Below are positions 16,151 through 24,437 of a stretch of DNA of 42,799 nt, piece by piece. The stretch spans positions 1 to 42,799 of the forward strand of contig JAGUYW010000015.1 of NCBI GenBank assembly GCA_020061105.1, given 5' to 3'. Below the pieces are notes generated by a model. That model was not told the origin of the DNA. It ran no database searches and was given only the letters and a program-made list of their open reading frames with translations. The DNA is from Anaerolineales bacterium (GTDB lineage: Bacteria; Chloroflexota; Anaerolineae; Anaerolineales; UBA4823). Within the stretch, counting starts at the first letter, position 1. Each line of letters opens with the position of its first letter. The position numbers and the translations under genes are program-made.

Positions 16151-18070
16151 TTAGCCTGCAACCTGGGCGATGGGAAGCACCACAAAGAAGGTTGCCCCAT
16201 CGCCAGGTTGGCTTTGTACCCAAATATTGCCGCCCGCCTGGCGCACAATCTCCATGCAAGAGAACAAGCCCAATCCCGTGCCGCCGCGCCCCGCTTTGGT
16301 GGTAAAAAATGACACCCAAATTTTATCCAACATGTCGGGTGGAATTCCTGGGCCGTTATCTTTGACCTGGATTTGGACAAAGTCTGGATCCCGCGCCGGG
16401 AAAGCAGATACCCAAATCGTTGGGTCAGGCCTTCCCTCCAGTGCTTCCCAGGCATTCTTGAGCAGGTTATTGAAAACATTGCCCATCTGCCGGGCGTCTG
16501 CATACACCGGCGGCAGGTTGGGAGCAAAATCGGTTTGCACCACCCCAGGCGGCCAGGCCATCCCAGTAACGACTTCTTGCAGGAAAGGCTCTAAGTACAG
16601 AAGGTCAGGATGCGCCAGGCGCGCCGGTCCGATCATGTCTTCTTTGATGGAAAGAATCACATCTGCACTGCGAGAGATAATATCCAGGTCTTCCAGGATC
16701 GAGCCAAGCCCACCAAAAGACTGGAGTTGGCGTTCAGATAAAGACGCCAGCCGCGTGGCGCGTTTCTTCAGATCAAGCCCTTGCGCCTGGACTTCCTGCA
16801 AGGCAGCCTGCCATATTCTCCAGTATGGAGCGGCGGTTCGCTGATCGTCCGGCAGTTCCAGCAACGCTTCAACCACGGCAATCAGGTCGACGATATCTTC
16901 ACGCACCCGCTCAGCCGCCGGCATGACCGGCGCGGCTTTGTTGCCCACCCAGTGGATGGCTTCGCCAGCCGCAGTAGCAATTGCTTCAAAGGTTGTCTGG
17001 CGCAACAACTCACGATTAGCCGCATCCAAATCTTCTAAAAGCTGCGCGTTCTGAATGGCGATTGCAACCTGGTCTGCCAACACCTGCAAAGCTGTCAGGT
17101 CATCTTCGCTAAATGCGTTCAGCTGCTGGCTTTGCACCGTCAGAGCGCCCAAGACATGCTCTTTGACAATCAGGGGCAAAGAGACCTCGGATCGGGTTTC
17201 GAACAGCAAAGGATTGCGGAAACGCCCTGGCTCCTGGTCGACATCCAGCGCGATATGCGCTTTGCGATCGACAACCGCTCGCCCGACCATGGAATGACTA
17301 TTGATCGGTAAGCGGAAATCGTTTTTCAACATCGCTGCTCCGGCAGCGCCGCGCCCTGCTTTCAACACCAACCACTGTCGAGCGTCATCAATGAAGAAAA
17401 TGCCAGCGTAATAAAACTCGTACTCTTCACAAATGATATCGACCGTTGTACGCAATAAGGCCTGCAGGTCGAGAATCGAGGCAATATTATGAACCACCCG
17501 GGCTGCGCCTTCCAGCAAGCGCTGGCGCCGCTGAAGTTCGGCGATAATGACCTGGTTATGCTCATGCAGAAACTGGTTGCGATCAGCAATTTTGCTGAGT
17601 TCGCGGACTTTCGTCTCCAAGCGTTCCACAATTTCAGCCTGAAACAGCTGCACATAACGGGCAGAATCCGGTAGCGTTTCTCGCTTGCCTTGTAGATAGG
17701 CTCGGATTTGCTCTTCGAAGGTGTCGATCACGATCGGCTTGGTGAGGAAACCCCAAAAGCCTGCTGCCAATGCTCGCTCGCGCGCCCCAGGGGAGGTATC
17801 GGCGGTCAGCGCTACCAAAGGGGTATCTGGCAATAAAGAACGCAAGCGGGCGGCAATTTCTCGCCCGCTCAGGTCTGGCAAATTAATATCTAACAGAATC
17901 AAATCGGGATGGGTGTCCAACGCCAATTCGATGCCGCTCAGGGCATCTTTAGCTTCCAACACCACAAAAGCATGCGAAAGCAAGCGCTGCACCAACAAAC
18001 GCGACTCAAGTGTGTCTTCCACATACAGAACCTTGGGTAAGGTTTTCGGGTCGATCGGAACTGAACTCAT
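16151..18070 (-). CDS. Receiver-GAF hybrid histidine kinase
   Basis: A 639-residue cytoplasmic protein with an N-terminal receiver domain (about 12-125; phospho-acceptor D61 in LLDINLP, K111 in LTKP), a coiled-coil linker, one GAF domain (about 205-345), a helix with H373-WVGN, and a C-terminal ATPase domain (NVFNNLLKNAWEA, KDNGPGIPP, GTGLGLFS). The GAF and H-box region closely match the downstream kinase, so the two are paralogues. ATG 18070 was chosen; the frame continues to 18145 and ATG 18076 is also possible. Order REC-GAF-kinase suggests that phosphorylation of the receiver tunes the kinase. First gene of the phosphorelay unit. Confidence 0.88.
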   Translation of the reverse strand: MSSVPIDPKTLPKVLYVEDTLESRLLVQRLLSHAFVVLEAKDALSGIELALDTHPDLILLDINLPDLSGREIAARLRSLLPDTPLVALTADTSPGARERALAAGFWGFLTKPIVIDTFEEQIRAYLQGKRETLPDSARYVQLFQAEIVERLETKVRELSKIADRNQFLHEHNQVIIAELQRRQRLLEGAARVVHNIASILDLQALLRTTVDIICEEYEFYYAGIFFIDDARQWLVLKAGRGAAGAAMLKNDFRLPINSHSMVGRAVVDRKAHIALDVDQEPGRFRNPLLFETRSEVSLPLIVKEHVLGALTVQSQQLNAFSEDDLTALQVLADQVAIAIQNAQLLEDLDAANRELLRQTTFEAIATAAGEAIHWVGNKAAPVMPAAERVREDIVDLIAVVEALLELPDDQRTAAPYWRIWQAALQEVQAQGLDLKKRATRLASLSERQLQSFGGLGSILEDLDIISRSADVILSIKEDMIGPARLAHPDLLYLEPFLQEVVTGMAWPPGVVQTDFAPNLPPVYADARQMGNVFNNLLKNAWEALEGRPDPTIWVSAFPARDPDFVQIQVKDNGPGIPPDMLDKIWVSFFTTKAGRGGTGLGLFSCMEIVRQAGGNIWVQSQPGDGATFFVVLPIAQVAG

Positions 18071-18177
18071 TACCATACGCCAGACCAGGGGCTTACCTGG
18101 AACAATTCGCAGCGACAGTCGCCAACAAGCGCTACCTGCGAACACCGGTAAGCAGGAGATTTCTCAACAATGAATAG

Positions 18178-18206
18178 ATTATACAGGAGGATTTCAATAT
18201 TCACAA
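18178..18206 (-). promoter_or_regulatory. Promoter of the phosphorelay operon
   Basis: On the minus strand TTGTGA (18201-18206), a 17-base spacer and perfect TATAAT (18178-18183). The transcript would start near 18171, with a leader of about 100 bases before ATG 18070; the leader contains a CCTGC/GCAGG stem. The -35 region abuts the T-tract of the preceding terminator. Confidence 0.55.
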
Positions 18207-18207
18207 A

Positions 18208-18254
18208 AAAACCTGGCAAGCCCAAGACCCAAAGATCTTTGCTTGCCAGGTTTT
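18208..18254. terminator. Terminator after the SHOCT-like gene
   Basis: A perfect 14-base inverted repeat (18208-18221 and 18241-18254; core ACCTGGCAAGC) around a 19-base loop. Reading on the minus strand the stem is followed by a run of seven T residues, so it should terminate transcripts of the gene ending at 18305. The plus-strand side ends in only TTTT. Confidence 0.8.
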
Positions 18255-18304
18255 ATGCGAAGGTTTTCCAGGCCCATTCGCTCGAGCAGATGGCAATCGA
18301 TCTG

Positions 18305-18751
18305 CTATTCGACAAAAATCTCTACGTGTTCTCCGTCTTCTTCGTCGATCACATCGATCAATTTACCTTCAACACCCATTCGCAGCATTTCGCTGACCTG
18401 CTCCAAATCCACATCATTGTCGGGAGCATAGCGCGCCCCGATTTTCAAGCCCCAATCCACCAGGCCAATCGGCAGTGTGATGCTGGTTTTACTCTTACCG
18501 GTGGCCAGATCGGTAATCCGCACCTTGAACCAACGCGGGCCATTCGAGACCTGTCGGGGCGGGCGTTCTACAGGCGCCGCTCGTTCGACTTCCGGCGCCG
18601 TATCAACCACGGGCGGTTTGGGCGCTGCGGGCTGGCGTTCACTGGTCAAGGCCGAAAGCAGGGCTACCCCTTCACTGGCTAAGATTTTTCCTTCTTCCAC
18701 CATGCGCAAGATCTTCATGCGCTCATCTTCAAAAGATGCGTTATCCATCAT
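18305..18751 (-). CDS. SHOCT/YvlB-like small protein
   Basis: A 148-residue acidic protein. The N-terminal 30 residues (DERMKILRMVEEGKILASEG) look like the SHOCT-like helical module found at the ends of YvlB and related bacterial proteins, usually an oligomerisation or targeting element. A Pro-rich linker (about 38-70) leads to a C-terminal domain with FKVRITDLATGKSK, a beta-rich segment also seen in DUF4097/YvlB-associated proteins. No membrane helix. AGGAG lies eight bases before ATG 18751; another ATG follows at 18748. It is a single-gene unit with a consensus promoter and its own terminators. The function is unknown; a stress- or envelope-linked role is only by analogy. Confidence 0.78.
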   Translation of the reverse strand: MMDNASFEDERMKILRMVEEGKILASEGVALLSALTSERQPAAPKPPVVDTAPEVERAAPVERPPRQVSNGPRWFKVRITDLATGKSKTSITLPIGLVDWGLKIGARYAPDNDVDLEQVSEMLRMGVEGKLIDVIDEEDGEHVEIFVE

Positions 18752-18791
18752 TTCACACACTCCTGCAAAGCCGTATTTGTTTTCCTTATTT

Positions 18792-18819
18792 TATTATACA
18801 CATAATATCAAGAATGTCA
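18792..18819 (-). promoter_or_regulatory. Consensus promoter of the SHOCT-like gene
   Basis: On the minus strand, perfect TTGACA (18814-18819), a 16-base spacer and perfect TATAAT (18792-18797). Start point near 18785, leader about 34 bases. The surrounding 18765-18864 is strikingly AT-rich relative to the rest of the window, as expected for a strong or UP-element-assisted promoter. Confidence 0.8.
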
Positions 18820-18864
18820 ATATCTATTTTAAATTTTATGATATTAGCTTCACGATTAAATAAT

Positions 18865-18909
18865 AAGCGGCGGGGTTTGTGCGAAAAAACCCACACAACC
18901 CCGCCGCTT
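18865..18909. terminator. Hairpin terminator between ygfZ and the SHOCT-like gene
   Basis: A 13-base perfect stem, AAGCGGCGGGGTT (18865-18877) with its complement at 18897-18909, extended by a GTG/CAC pairing after one bulged base. Reading on the minus strand it ends the YgfZ transcript and is followed by an AT-rich tract. There is no long pure T-run, so efficiency is uncertain. Confidence 0.7.
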
Positions 18910-18930
18910 CACGGTTTCAGGCTTGCGAAT

Positions 18931-19893
18931 TTACTTGAAAGGCAGTGCTGCGACCACCGCCGGCAAAGACGCCTGCTCCGTCTCGCCCACCCACAAGTTG
19001 GCGCCCGTCTGGTGATGCGGGCGTTTCACGATTGCCAGGGCAATATCGCCAAAGCGCGGCGAGCGCCCAGAAGATGTAATTACTCCGACCTGCCGCCCTT
19101 CCACCCACAACGGCGTTCCAGCTGGCGCAGCAGCAGCCAACTTCACCCCGCACAACTGCTGAGTAACTTTATCGTAATTCGTTTGGCGGGCGATCACCTC
19201 TTGCCCAGTGTAGCAGCCTTTACTGTACGATATTGCCGTCGCCAGCCCGGTCTCCAGAGGAGTATATTTCTCGGTCAATCCATGCTCTGCGGTTGGCTGA
19301 CCGGCTTCGATATTCAAAAGCTGGTATAAGGGCTCATCCAAAGCAATCATGCCGCTTTGTTCCAGAATCTGCGTGATGGATGAAAAACTCGCTGCAGGGA
19401 AAAGCAGGCGATAGCCCAGTCCCAGCCTGCCAGCAGTACGCCACAGGCGCACAGTCTCGTCAGCAAGCTGTTGAACCACCAGAGCCTCTTCTGAACCGGG
19501 TAGTTCGATCCCCAGCCGCTTTAAAAGGGTGTCCACCTGGCCCCCCAAGAGCTCAACTTGGGCGAACGAGGCGCTGACGTCTTCCAGCAAGACTTTATCC
19601 ATGAAGAAGATGCGACTCTGCAAGAAAGCCAGGGTGGCTGCGCTGCGACCAGGCAGCGACGCTACCCTCAGGGCATCATCATCAACAAGAAACACATAAA
19701 AAACATCCAGGATGCGAGCAGTAGGCGAAGTAAGCACATTCAACTGCGTTTGACCTGGCAACAGGGCTTTCAAATTATTGGTGGTCTGGCGCTGGAGAAA
19801 GTCTTTCCGGTCTGCCCCGGAGACATAGAAAAAACCGCTTTGCGGTATCAGGTAAAACCCGGCTTGGTCGATGGCGAACTGATAGGCGTCCAT
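18931..19893 (-). CDS. ygfZ: Folate-binding YgfZ/GcvT-fold protein
   Basis: A 320-residue member of the YgfZ/CAF17 family, a GcvT-like tetrahydrofolate-binding protein that helps assemble or repair certain iron-sulfur enzymes. The diagnostic KGCYTGQE motif followed by ARQTNYDK is present, with the essential Cys. N-terminal segments FFYVSGADRKDFLQRQTTN and C-terminal beta-barrel fit the family, and length is normal. ATG 19893 was chosen over GTG 19899; neither has a strong ribosome site. It lies just downstream of ftsH on the same strand, behind a T-tract terminator, so it may depend on readthrough or on a promoter I could not identify. Confidence 0.9.
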   Translation of the reverse strand: MDAYQFAIDQAGFYLIPQSGFFYVSGADRKDFLQRQTTNNLKALLPGQTQLNVLTSPTARILDVFYVFLVDDDALRVASLPGRSAATLAFLQSRIFFMDKVLLEDVSASFAQVELLGGQVDTLLKRLGIELPGSEEALVVQQLADETVRLWRTAGRLGLGYRLLFPAASFSSITQILEQSGMIALDEPLYQLLNIEAGQPTAEHGLTEKYTPLETGLATAISYSKGCYTGQEVIARQTNYDKVTQQLCGVKLAAAAPAGTPLWVEGRQVGVITSSGRSPRFGDIALAIVKRPHHQTGANLWVGETEQASLPAVVAALPFK

Positions 19894-19901
19894 TTTCACT
19901 T

Positions 19902-19936
19902 AAAAAAGATGTGTGCTGTGGGATACACAGCACACA
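19902..19936 (-). terminator. Rho-independent terminator of ftsH
   Basis: An 11-base perfect stem (19910-19920 and 19926-19936; TGTGTGCTGTG with CACAGCACACA) with a five-base loop, followed on the minus strand by six T residues (19902-19907). It sits between the ftsH stop and the ygfZ start. Confidence 0.85.
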
Positions 19937-19951
19937 CGCTATCGTAAGAAC

Positions 19952-21814
19952 TTAAACAGCAACCGGCATCGGCGTACCGCCATTTTTAGGAGAAGGCGGC
20001 GGAAAGATACCTTCGAACTCGTCACGAGTAATCGTTTCAACTTCCAGCAAGCGTTGAGCAACCGCGTCCAAACGGTCACGGTAGTCTGTGAGGATCTGGC
20101 GAGCGTGGTTATAGGCCTCGTTTACGAGCCGGCGCACCTCACTGTCGATCTCTTGAGCAACCGATTCAGAGTAGTCTCGCTGTTCGGAAATTTCGCGTCC
20201 CAGAAAGATCAGTTCTTCCTTCTGCCCAAACACCATTGGGCCAAGCTGGTCGCTCATTCCCAGGCGAGTGACCATGGCGCGCGCCATGCGGGTCACGCGC
20301 TCGAGATCGTTGGAGGCGCCGGAGGTAATGTCATCAAAGACAATTTCTTCAGCCGCTCGACCACCCAGCAAACCGACCATATCGGCCAGAAGCTTTTTGC
20401 GCGCCATAAGCGTACGATCTTCCTCAGGTAGAGCCAGGGTGTAGCCACCCGCCATCCCACGCGCAATGATCGATACTTTATGCACCGGGTCAGCCTGCGG
20501 CAAGACATTCATGATCACGGCATGACCGGCTTCATGATAAGCCACAATGCGCTTCTCTTCTTCGCTGATCAAGCGACTCTTGCGCTCAGGACCAGCGATC
20601 ACACGCTCGATGGCTTCTTCCAATTCCGGTTGGCCGATGGTTTTGAGGTTTCGCCGCGCAGCCAGGATGGCGCCTTCATTAACAAGGTTTTCCAGGTCTG
20701 CCCCAACAAAACCGGGGGTAGAACGAGCCAGCACAGCCAGGTCGACATCTGGGCCCAAAGGCTTGCCTTTGGTGTGTACTTTCAAGATGGCCTCGCGACC
20801 GCGCATATCAGGGCGATCCAAGACCACGCGTCGGTCAAAGCGGCCGGGGCGCATCAAGGCCGGGTCCAGGATATCGGGACGGTTGGTGGCCGCCATGATG
20901 ATGACATTCGTATCGGTATCGAATCCATCCATCTCGACCAACATCTGGTTAAGGGTTTGTTCTCGCTCGTCGTGGCTGCCACCCAAACCAGCGCCGCGCT
21001 GCCGGCCAACCGCGTCGATCTCATCCACGAAAATTATACATGGCGAGTGACGCTTGGCCTGTTCGAACAGATCGCGCACGCGGCTGGCGCCAACGCCGAC
21101 AAACATCTCGACGAATTCGGAGCCCGAAATGGAGAAGAAAGGCACGCCTGCCTCACCCGAAACCGCTTTGGCGAGCAAAGTCTTCCCAGTACCGGGGGGG
21201 CCAACCAATAAGACGCCCTTCGGGATGCGCGCCCCTAAGGAAATAAATTTCTCAGGTTCGCGCAAAAATTCCACCACTTCTTTCAACTCTTCTTTGGCTT
21301 CTTCAACCCCTGCCACATCCGAAAAGGTCACTGAAGGTTGATCGCCGGTGAACATGCGCGCTCGCGATTTTCCAAACGAGATGGCGGCGTTATTGCTGCC
21401 CTGGGCCTGGCGAAACACAAACCAGAAGACAGCAGCCAGGATGATGAAAGGCAGGATATATCCCAAAGCAGTGATCACACCCAACCAGGTGCTGGGCGGT
21501 TTGATCTCCAGTTTGATGTTTTTCGAGCTCAGTTGCTCGGTCGTCACTCCCAACGCTTTGAGCTGCTCGACCAACGAGGAAGATCCATCCATGTGTGAAA
21601 GCATTTCACCGCCATCCTTGAGGATGATGCGCAGGCGGTTATCGTCTTCTACAATGCGCTCGACTTCTCCCTTTTGAATCTGTTCAGCCACCTCATTAAT
21701 CGCTAAGGTGCCTTGCGTGGTAGAGGACTGCTGAAAATTGACCACCAACAGGGTAATGATGGCAAGAAACAGCAGCAAATATACAATTGATGAACGGTTG
21801 CGAACTGGGTTCAC
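19952..21814 (-). CDS. ftsH: ATP-dependent zinc metalloprotease FtsH
   Basis: A membrane-bound AAA+ protease of 620 residues. Two transmembrane segments (about 9-26 and 108-128) flank an extracytoplasmic domain. The AAA module has GPPGTGKT near 202-209, [11 protein letters not shown] and the arginine-finger region PGRFDRR. The M41 peptidase has HEAGH at 427-431. It degrades misassembled membrane proteins and some soluble regulators as a hexamer. Start is GTG 21814 with GGAGG four bases upstream. It has its own promoter and terminator although fabF-fabH lie just upstream on the same strand. In other bacteria FtsH controls lipid-synthesis enzymes; adjacency to fab genes is suggestive only. Confidence 0.97.
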   Translation of the reverse strand: MNPVRNRSSIVYLLLFLAIITLLVVNFQQSSTTQGTLAINEVAEQIQKGEVERIVEDDNRLRIILKDGGEMLSHMDGSSSLVEQLKALGVTTEQLSSKNIKLEIKPPSTWLGVITALGYILPFIILAAVFWFVFRQAQGSNNAAISFGKSRARMFTGDQPSVTFSDVAGVEEAKEELKEVVEFLREPEKFISLGARIPKGVLLVGPPGTGKTLLAKAVSGEAGVPFFSISGSEFVEMFVGVGASRVRDLFEQAKRHSPCIIFVDEIDAVGRQRGAGLGGSHDEREQTLNQMLVEMDGFDTDTNVIIMAATNRPDILDPALMRPGRFDRRVVLDRPDMRGREAILKVHTKGKPLGPDVDLAVLARSTPGFVGADLENLVNEGAILAARRNLKTIGQPELEEAIERVIAGPERKSRLISEEEKRIVAYHEAGHAVIMNVLPQADPVHKVSIIARGMAGGYTLALPEEDRTLMARKKLLADMVGLLGGRAAEEIVFDDITSGASNDLERVTRMARAMVTRLGMSDQLGPMVFGQKEELIFLGREISEQRDYSESVAQEIDSEVRRLVNEAYNHARQILTDYRDRLDAVAQRLLEVETITRDEFEGIFPPPSPKNGGTPMPVAV

Positions 21815-21858
21815 AGTACCTCCAATTCAGATAAAATACCGCAGATTAGCAAAGGGGA

Positions 21859-21887
21859 ATTATACCAACCATTCAACTGACTGGTAA
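21859..21887 (-). promoter_or_regulatory. Promoter of ftsH
   Basis: On the minus strand TTACCA (21882-21887), a 17-base spacer and perfect TATAAT (21859-21864), also with an upstream TGG extended -10. Start point near 21852, leader about 38 bases. Confidence 0.7.
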
Positions 21888-21961
21888 GTATCCGTGGTAG
21901 AAAATGGAGATTTCTAACAACGTTCTAAGAATCCCCCTGCTTTCTCAAACACAGGCGCTCG

Positions 21962-23077
21962 TTAGAGATCCTCCCGATAGCGACCCAACACGAGGGCGTC
22001 CAAACGGCGTAAAATGCGCCTGGCGAGTGAACGGAACCGTGCATAGAGACGAAAACGAAATGGCAGCACCTGTCGCACACCCGGGAAAGGCCCCCCCCAC
22101 TGCACCAACGCCGCGCCCCAGGTCAGGCCGGCGCCAAACCCCACAAAGACAACTTTGTCGCCCGCTTTCAAACGGCCGTTTTGAATGGCTTCGCAAGTAG
22201 CAATTGGAATGGATGCCGTTGAAGTATTGCCATAACGCTCCAAATTGATCACACAACGATCCATCGAAATTTTCAAAGAACGTAAGGAGGCTTCGATAAT
22301 GCGCTGGTTAGCCTGGTGTGGCACGATGAGATCGATATCTTGCAAGGTGAGGTTGGCAGCCTGGACTACTTGCTCGGTAGCCTGGGCCATGACGCGCGTG
22401 GCAAAACGAAAAACTTCACGCCCATTCATCTGGATATAGTGCAGGCGTTGTTTGACGGTTTCTTCGGAGGCTGGCAGCCGGCTGCCGCCAGCCGGTAAAT
22501 TGAGCAAGTCTCCGCCCGAGCCATCCGAGCGCATGACAGCCGACAACACCCCACTGCGCTGCGGGCCGGCCTGCAGCACAAAGGCGCCAGCGCCGTCGCC
22601 GAACAAAACGCAGGTATTGCGATCAGTCCAATCCACCAGCCGCGAAAGTGTTTCGGCGCCAATCACCAACACATTCCGCACCGAGCCCGAACGAATCGCC
22701 TGGGCGCCCATATTAAGCGCAAAAATAAATCCGGTGCAGGCTGCCAATAAATCAAAAGCGCCCGCGTTAGTTGCCCCAATACGGTCTTGAACCAGGCAAG
22801 CAGTAGCCGGGAAAATATGCTCGGGAGAGGAGGTTGAACAAATGATCAAATTGAGATCGTTGGGATGCAGCCCGGCAACTTCCAAAGCGTTCAACGATGC
22901 CTGCACAGCCAGCGAGGCAGTGCTTTCTTCATCGCTGGCAATATGGCGCTGCTGTATCCCTGTGCGCGATTGGATCCACTCGTCGCTGGTATCGACCAGC
23001 TTCGCCAGGTCATCATTGGTCATCACCCGTTCGGGGACTGCCATACCCCATCCGGTGATATGCGCGTATGGGCTCAT
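21962..23077 (-). CDS. fabH: 3-oxoacyl-ACP synthase III with C-terminal extension
   Basis: Beta-ketoacyl-ACP synthase III, 371 residues, the initiating condensing enzyme of type II fatty-acid synthesis that joins acyl-CoA with malonyl-ACP. The triad is visible: C114 (LLAACTGF), H254 (VPHQANQR) and N284 (ERYGNTST). The normal C-terminus is reached near residue 327 (GAALVQW). About 44 more residues follow, rich in Arg and aromatic residues, an unusual tail. The tail begins at a run of eight G, so a frameshift was considered; neither alternative frame looks better. It shares one base with the fabF stop (TGATG), so the two are translationally coupled. Confidence 0.94.
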   Translation of the reverse strand: MSPYAHITGWGMAVPERVMTNDDLAKLVDTSDEWIQSRTGIQQRHIASDEESTASLAVQASLNALEVAGLHPNDLNLIICSTSSPEHIFPATACLVQDRIGATNAGAFDLLAACTGFIFALNMGAQAIRSGSVRNVLVIGAETLSRLVDWTDRNTCVLFGDGAGAFVLQAGPQRSGVLSAVMRSDGSGGDLLNLPAGGSRLPASEETVKQRLHYIQMNGREVFRFATRVMAQATEQVVQAANLTLQDIDLIVPHQANQRIIEASLRSLKISMDRCVINLERYGNTSTASIPIATCEAIQNGRLKAGDKVVFVGFGAGLTWGAALVQWGGPFPGVRQVLPFRFRLYARFRSLARRILRRLDALVLGRYREDL

Positions 23078-24336
23078 CAGATCGCCTGCCCGGATGAAAG
23101 TTCAAAGCTACTGAGAATGATGGTGGCGTTATGGCCGCCAAAACCGAAGGAATTTGACATAACATGTCGCGCTTTCAATTGGCGGGCAGCATTAGGGGTG
23201 TAATCCAAATCGCACTCCGGGTCAGGATTTTCATAATTGATTGTCGGAGGGATTACCTGGTTTTGCAACACCTTGACGCACAACAACGCTTCAACCGCCC
23301 CTGATGCGCCCAGCAAATGCCCGGTCATCGATTTGGTTGAAGAGATGGCTACCTGGTGAGCCCGGTCGCCAAAGACGGTTTTTATCGCTGCCGTCTCACT
23401 CTTGTCGTTCAAAGGTGTGCTGGTGCCATGTGCATTGATATAGTCAATCTGCCCGGCAGTCAGCCTGGCTTCGTCAAGGGCCATCTGCATACAGCGCGCC
23501 GCTCCGGCGCCATTCTCGGCTGGCGCAGAGATATGGTATGCATCGTTCGTCACGCCATAACCGCTCAGCTCTGCCAAAACCGCCGCGCCGCGCTGGGTCG
23601 CAGACTCGAGACTTTCCAACACCAACACCGCCGCGCCTTCGCCCATAACAAATCCATCGCGCTGCAAATCAAACGGTCGCGAAGCACGCTGCGGATCGCC
23701 GCTGTAAGCAGACAGCGCCCCCATCACGCTCAGGCCAGCCATCGCAATCGGCACAATCGCCGCCTCGCTGCCGCCAGCCAACATGATATCGGCATGTCCA
23801 CGACGAATGATCTCAGCGGCTTCACCCACTGCGTTGGTGCCAGTTGCGCAGGCGGTGACGACCGCCAGGTTTGGCCCCCGCACACCCAGGTGAATGGCAA
23901 TCGTCCCTGCTCCGGTATCGGGCAACATCATGGGCACCAAAAAAGGGCTGACCCGCATCGGCCCTCGCTCAGTGAAAACCTGCATTTGCTCGAACAGCGT
24001 ACTCAATCCCCCAATCCCCGTCCCAATCACCACGCCTATCCGATCTCGGTTGGCATCACCAATCACCAGCCCAGAATCGTACACCGCCTGCATGGCGGCA
24101 GCCAGGCCGAATTGCGTGAATCGATCCATGCGCCGCGCCTCACGGCTGCCAAAAAGCGCCTGCCCATCGAAATCTTTCACCTGAGCAGCAAAACGGGTTT
24201 TATATTGGCTGGCGTCATAATGTGTAATCCAGTCGACGCCAGAATGTCCCCTCAGGGCATTCTGCCAGGTGGTTGGCGCGTCATTACCAAGCGGGCTAAC
24301 GCAACCTAACCCGGTCACCACGACTCGTTTACGCAT
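23077..24336 (-). CDS. fabF: 3-oxoacyl-ACP synthase II
   Basis: Beta-ketoacyl-ACP synthase II, 419 residues, which elongates acyl-ACP with malonyl-ACP. Catalytic C163 lies in VTACATGTNA, the first His in NAHGTSTPLND and the second in GHLLGASG, all standard. The start at 24336 follows GGAGG by five bases; the longer frame to 24360 is not supported. A CCTCCA/TGGAGG hairpin (24379-24398) precedes the gene by about 43 bases and may be the end of the upstream HAD-DinB transcript or a leader structure. fabF-fabH form an operon without fabD, fabG or acpP in the window, so the rest of the pathway must be elsewhere. Confidence 0.95.
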   Translation of the reverse strand: MRKRVVVTGLGCVSPLGNDAPTTWQNALRGHSGVDWITHYDASQYKTRFAAQVKDFDGQALFGSREARRMDRFTQFGLAAAMQAVYDSGLVIGDANRDRIGVVIGTGIGGLSTLFEQMQVFTERGPMRVSPFLVPMMLPDTGAGTIAIHLGVRGPNLAVVTACATGTNAVGEAAEIIRRGHADIMLAGGSEAAIVPIAMAGLSVMGALSAYSGDPQRASRPFDLQRDGFVMGEGAAVLVLESLESATQRGAAVLAELSGYGVTNDAYHISAPAENGAGAARCMQMALDEARLTAGQIDYINAHGTSTPLNDKSETAAIKTVFGDRAHQVAISSTKSMTGHLLGASGAVEALLCVKVLQNQVIPPTINYENPDPECDLDYTPNAARQLKARHVMSNSFGFGGHNATIILSSFELSSGQAI

Positions 24337-24437
24337 ACTCACCTCCAGAATGGGTTTCACTCATCAACGGCTATAACACCTCCAAATGAAAATGGAGGCG
24401 AATCGAGGGTGGCACAATGGATTGGCTAATCAAAATC

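Noticed and set aside
18170-18682. Plus-strand 170-residue frame preceded by AGGAGG at 18186
   Set aside because: The AGGAGG is downstream of its ATG, the frame crosses a terminator hairpin and is antisense to the SHOCT-like gene.
21945-22256. Frameshifted fabH ending via the G8 run
   Set aside because: Both alternative frames give less protein-like tails than the reading used, so no frameshift is called, though the tail is reported as a finding.
24379-24398. CCTCCA/TGGAGG hairpin as a terminator or riboswitch
   Set aside because: Only six base pairs and no T-tract on the minus strand; too weak to call.
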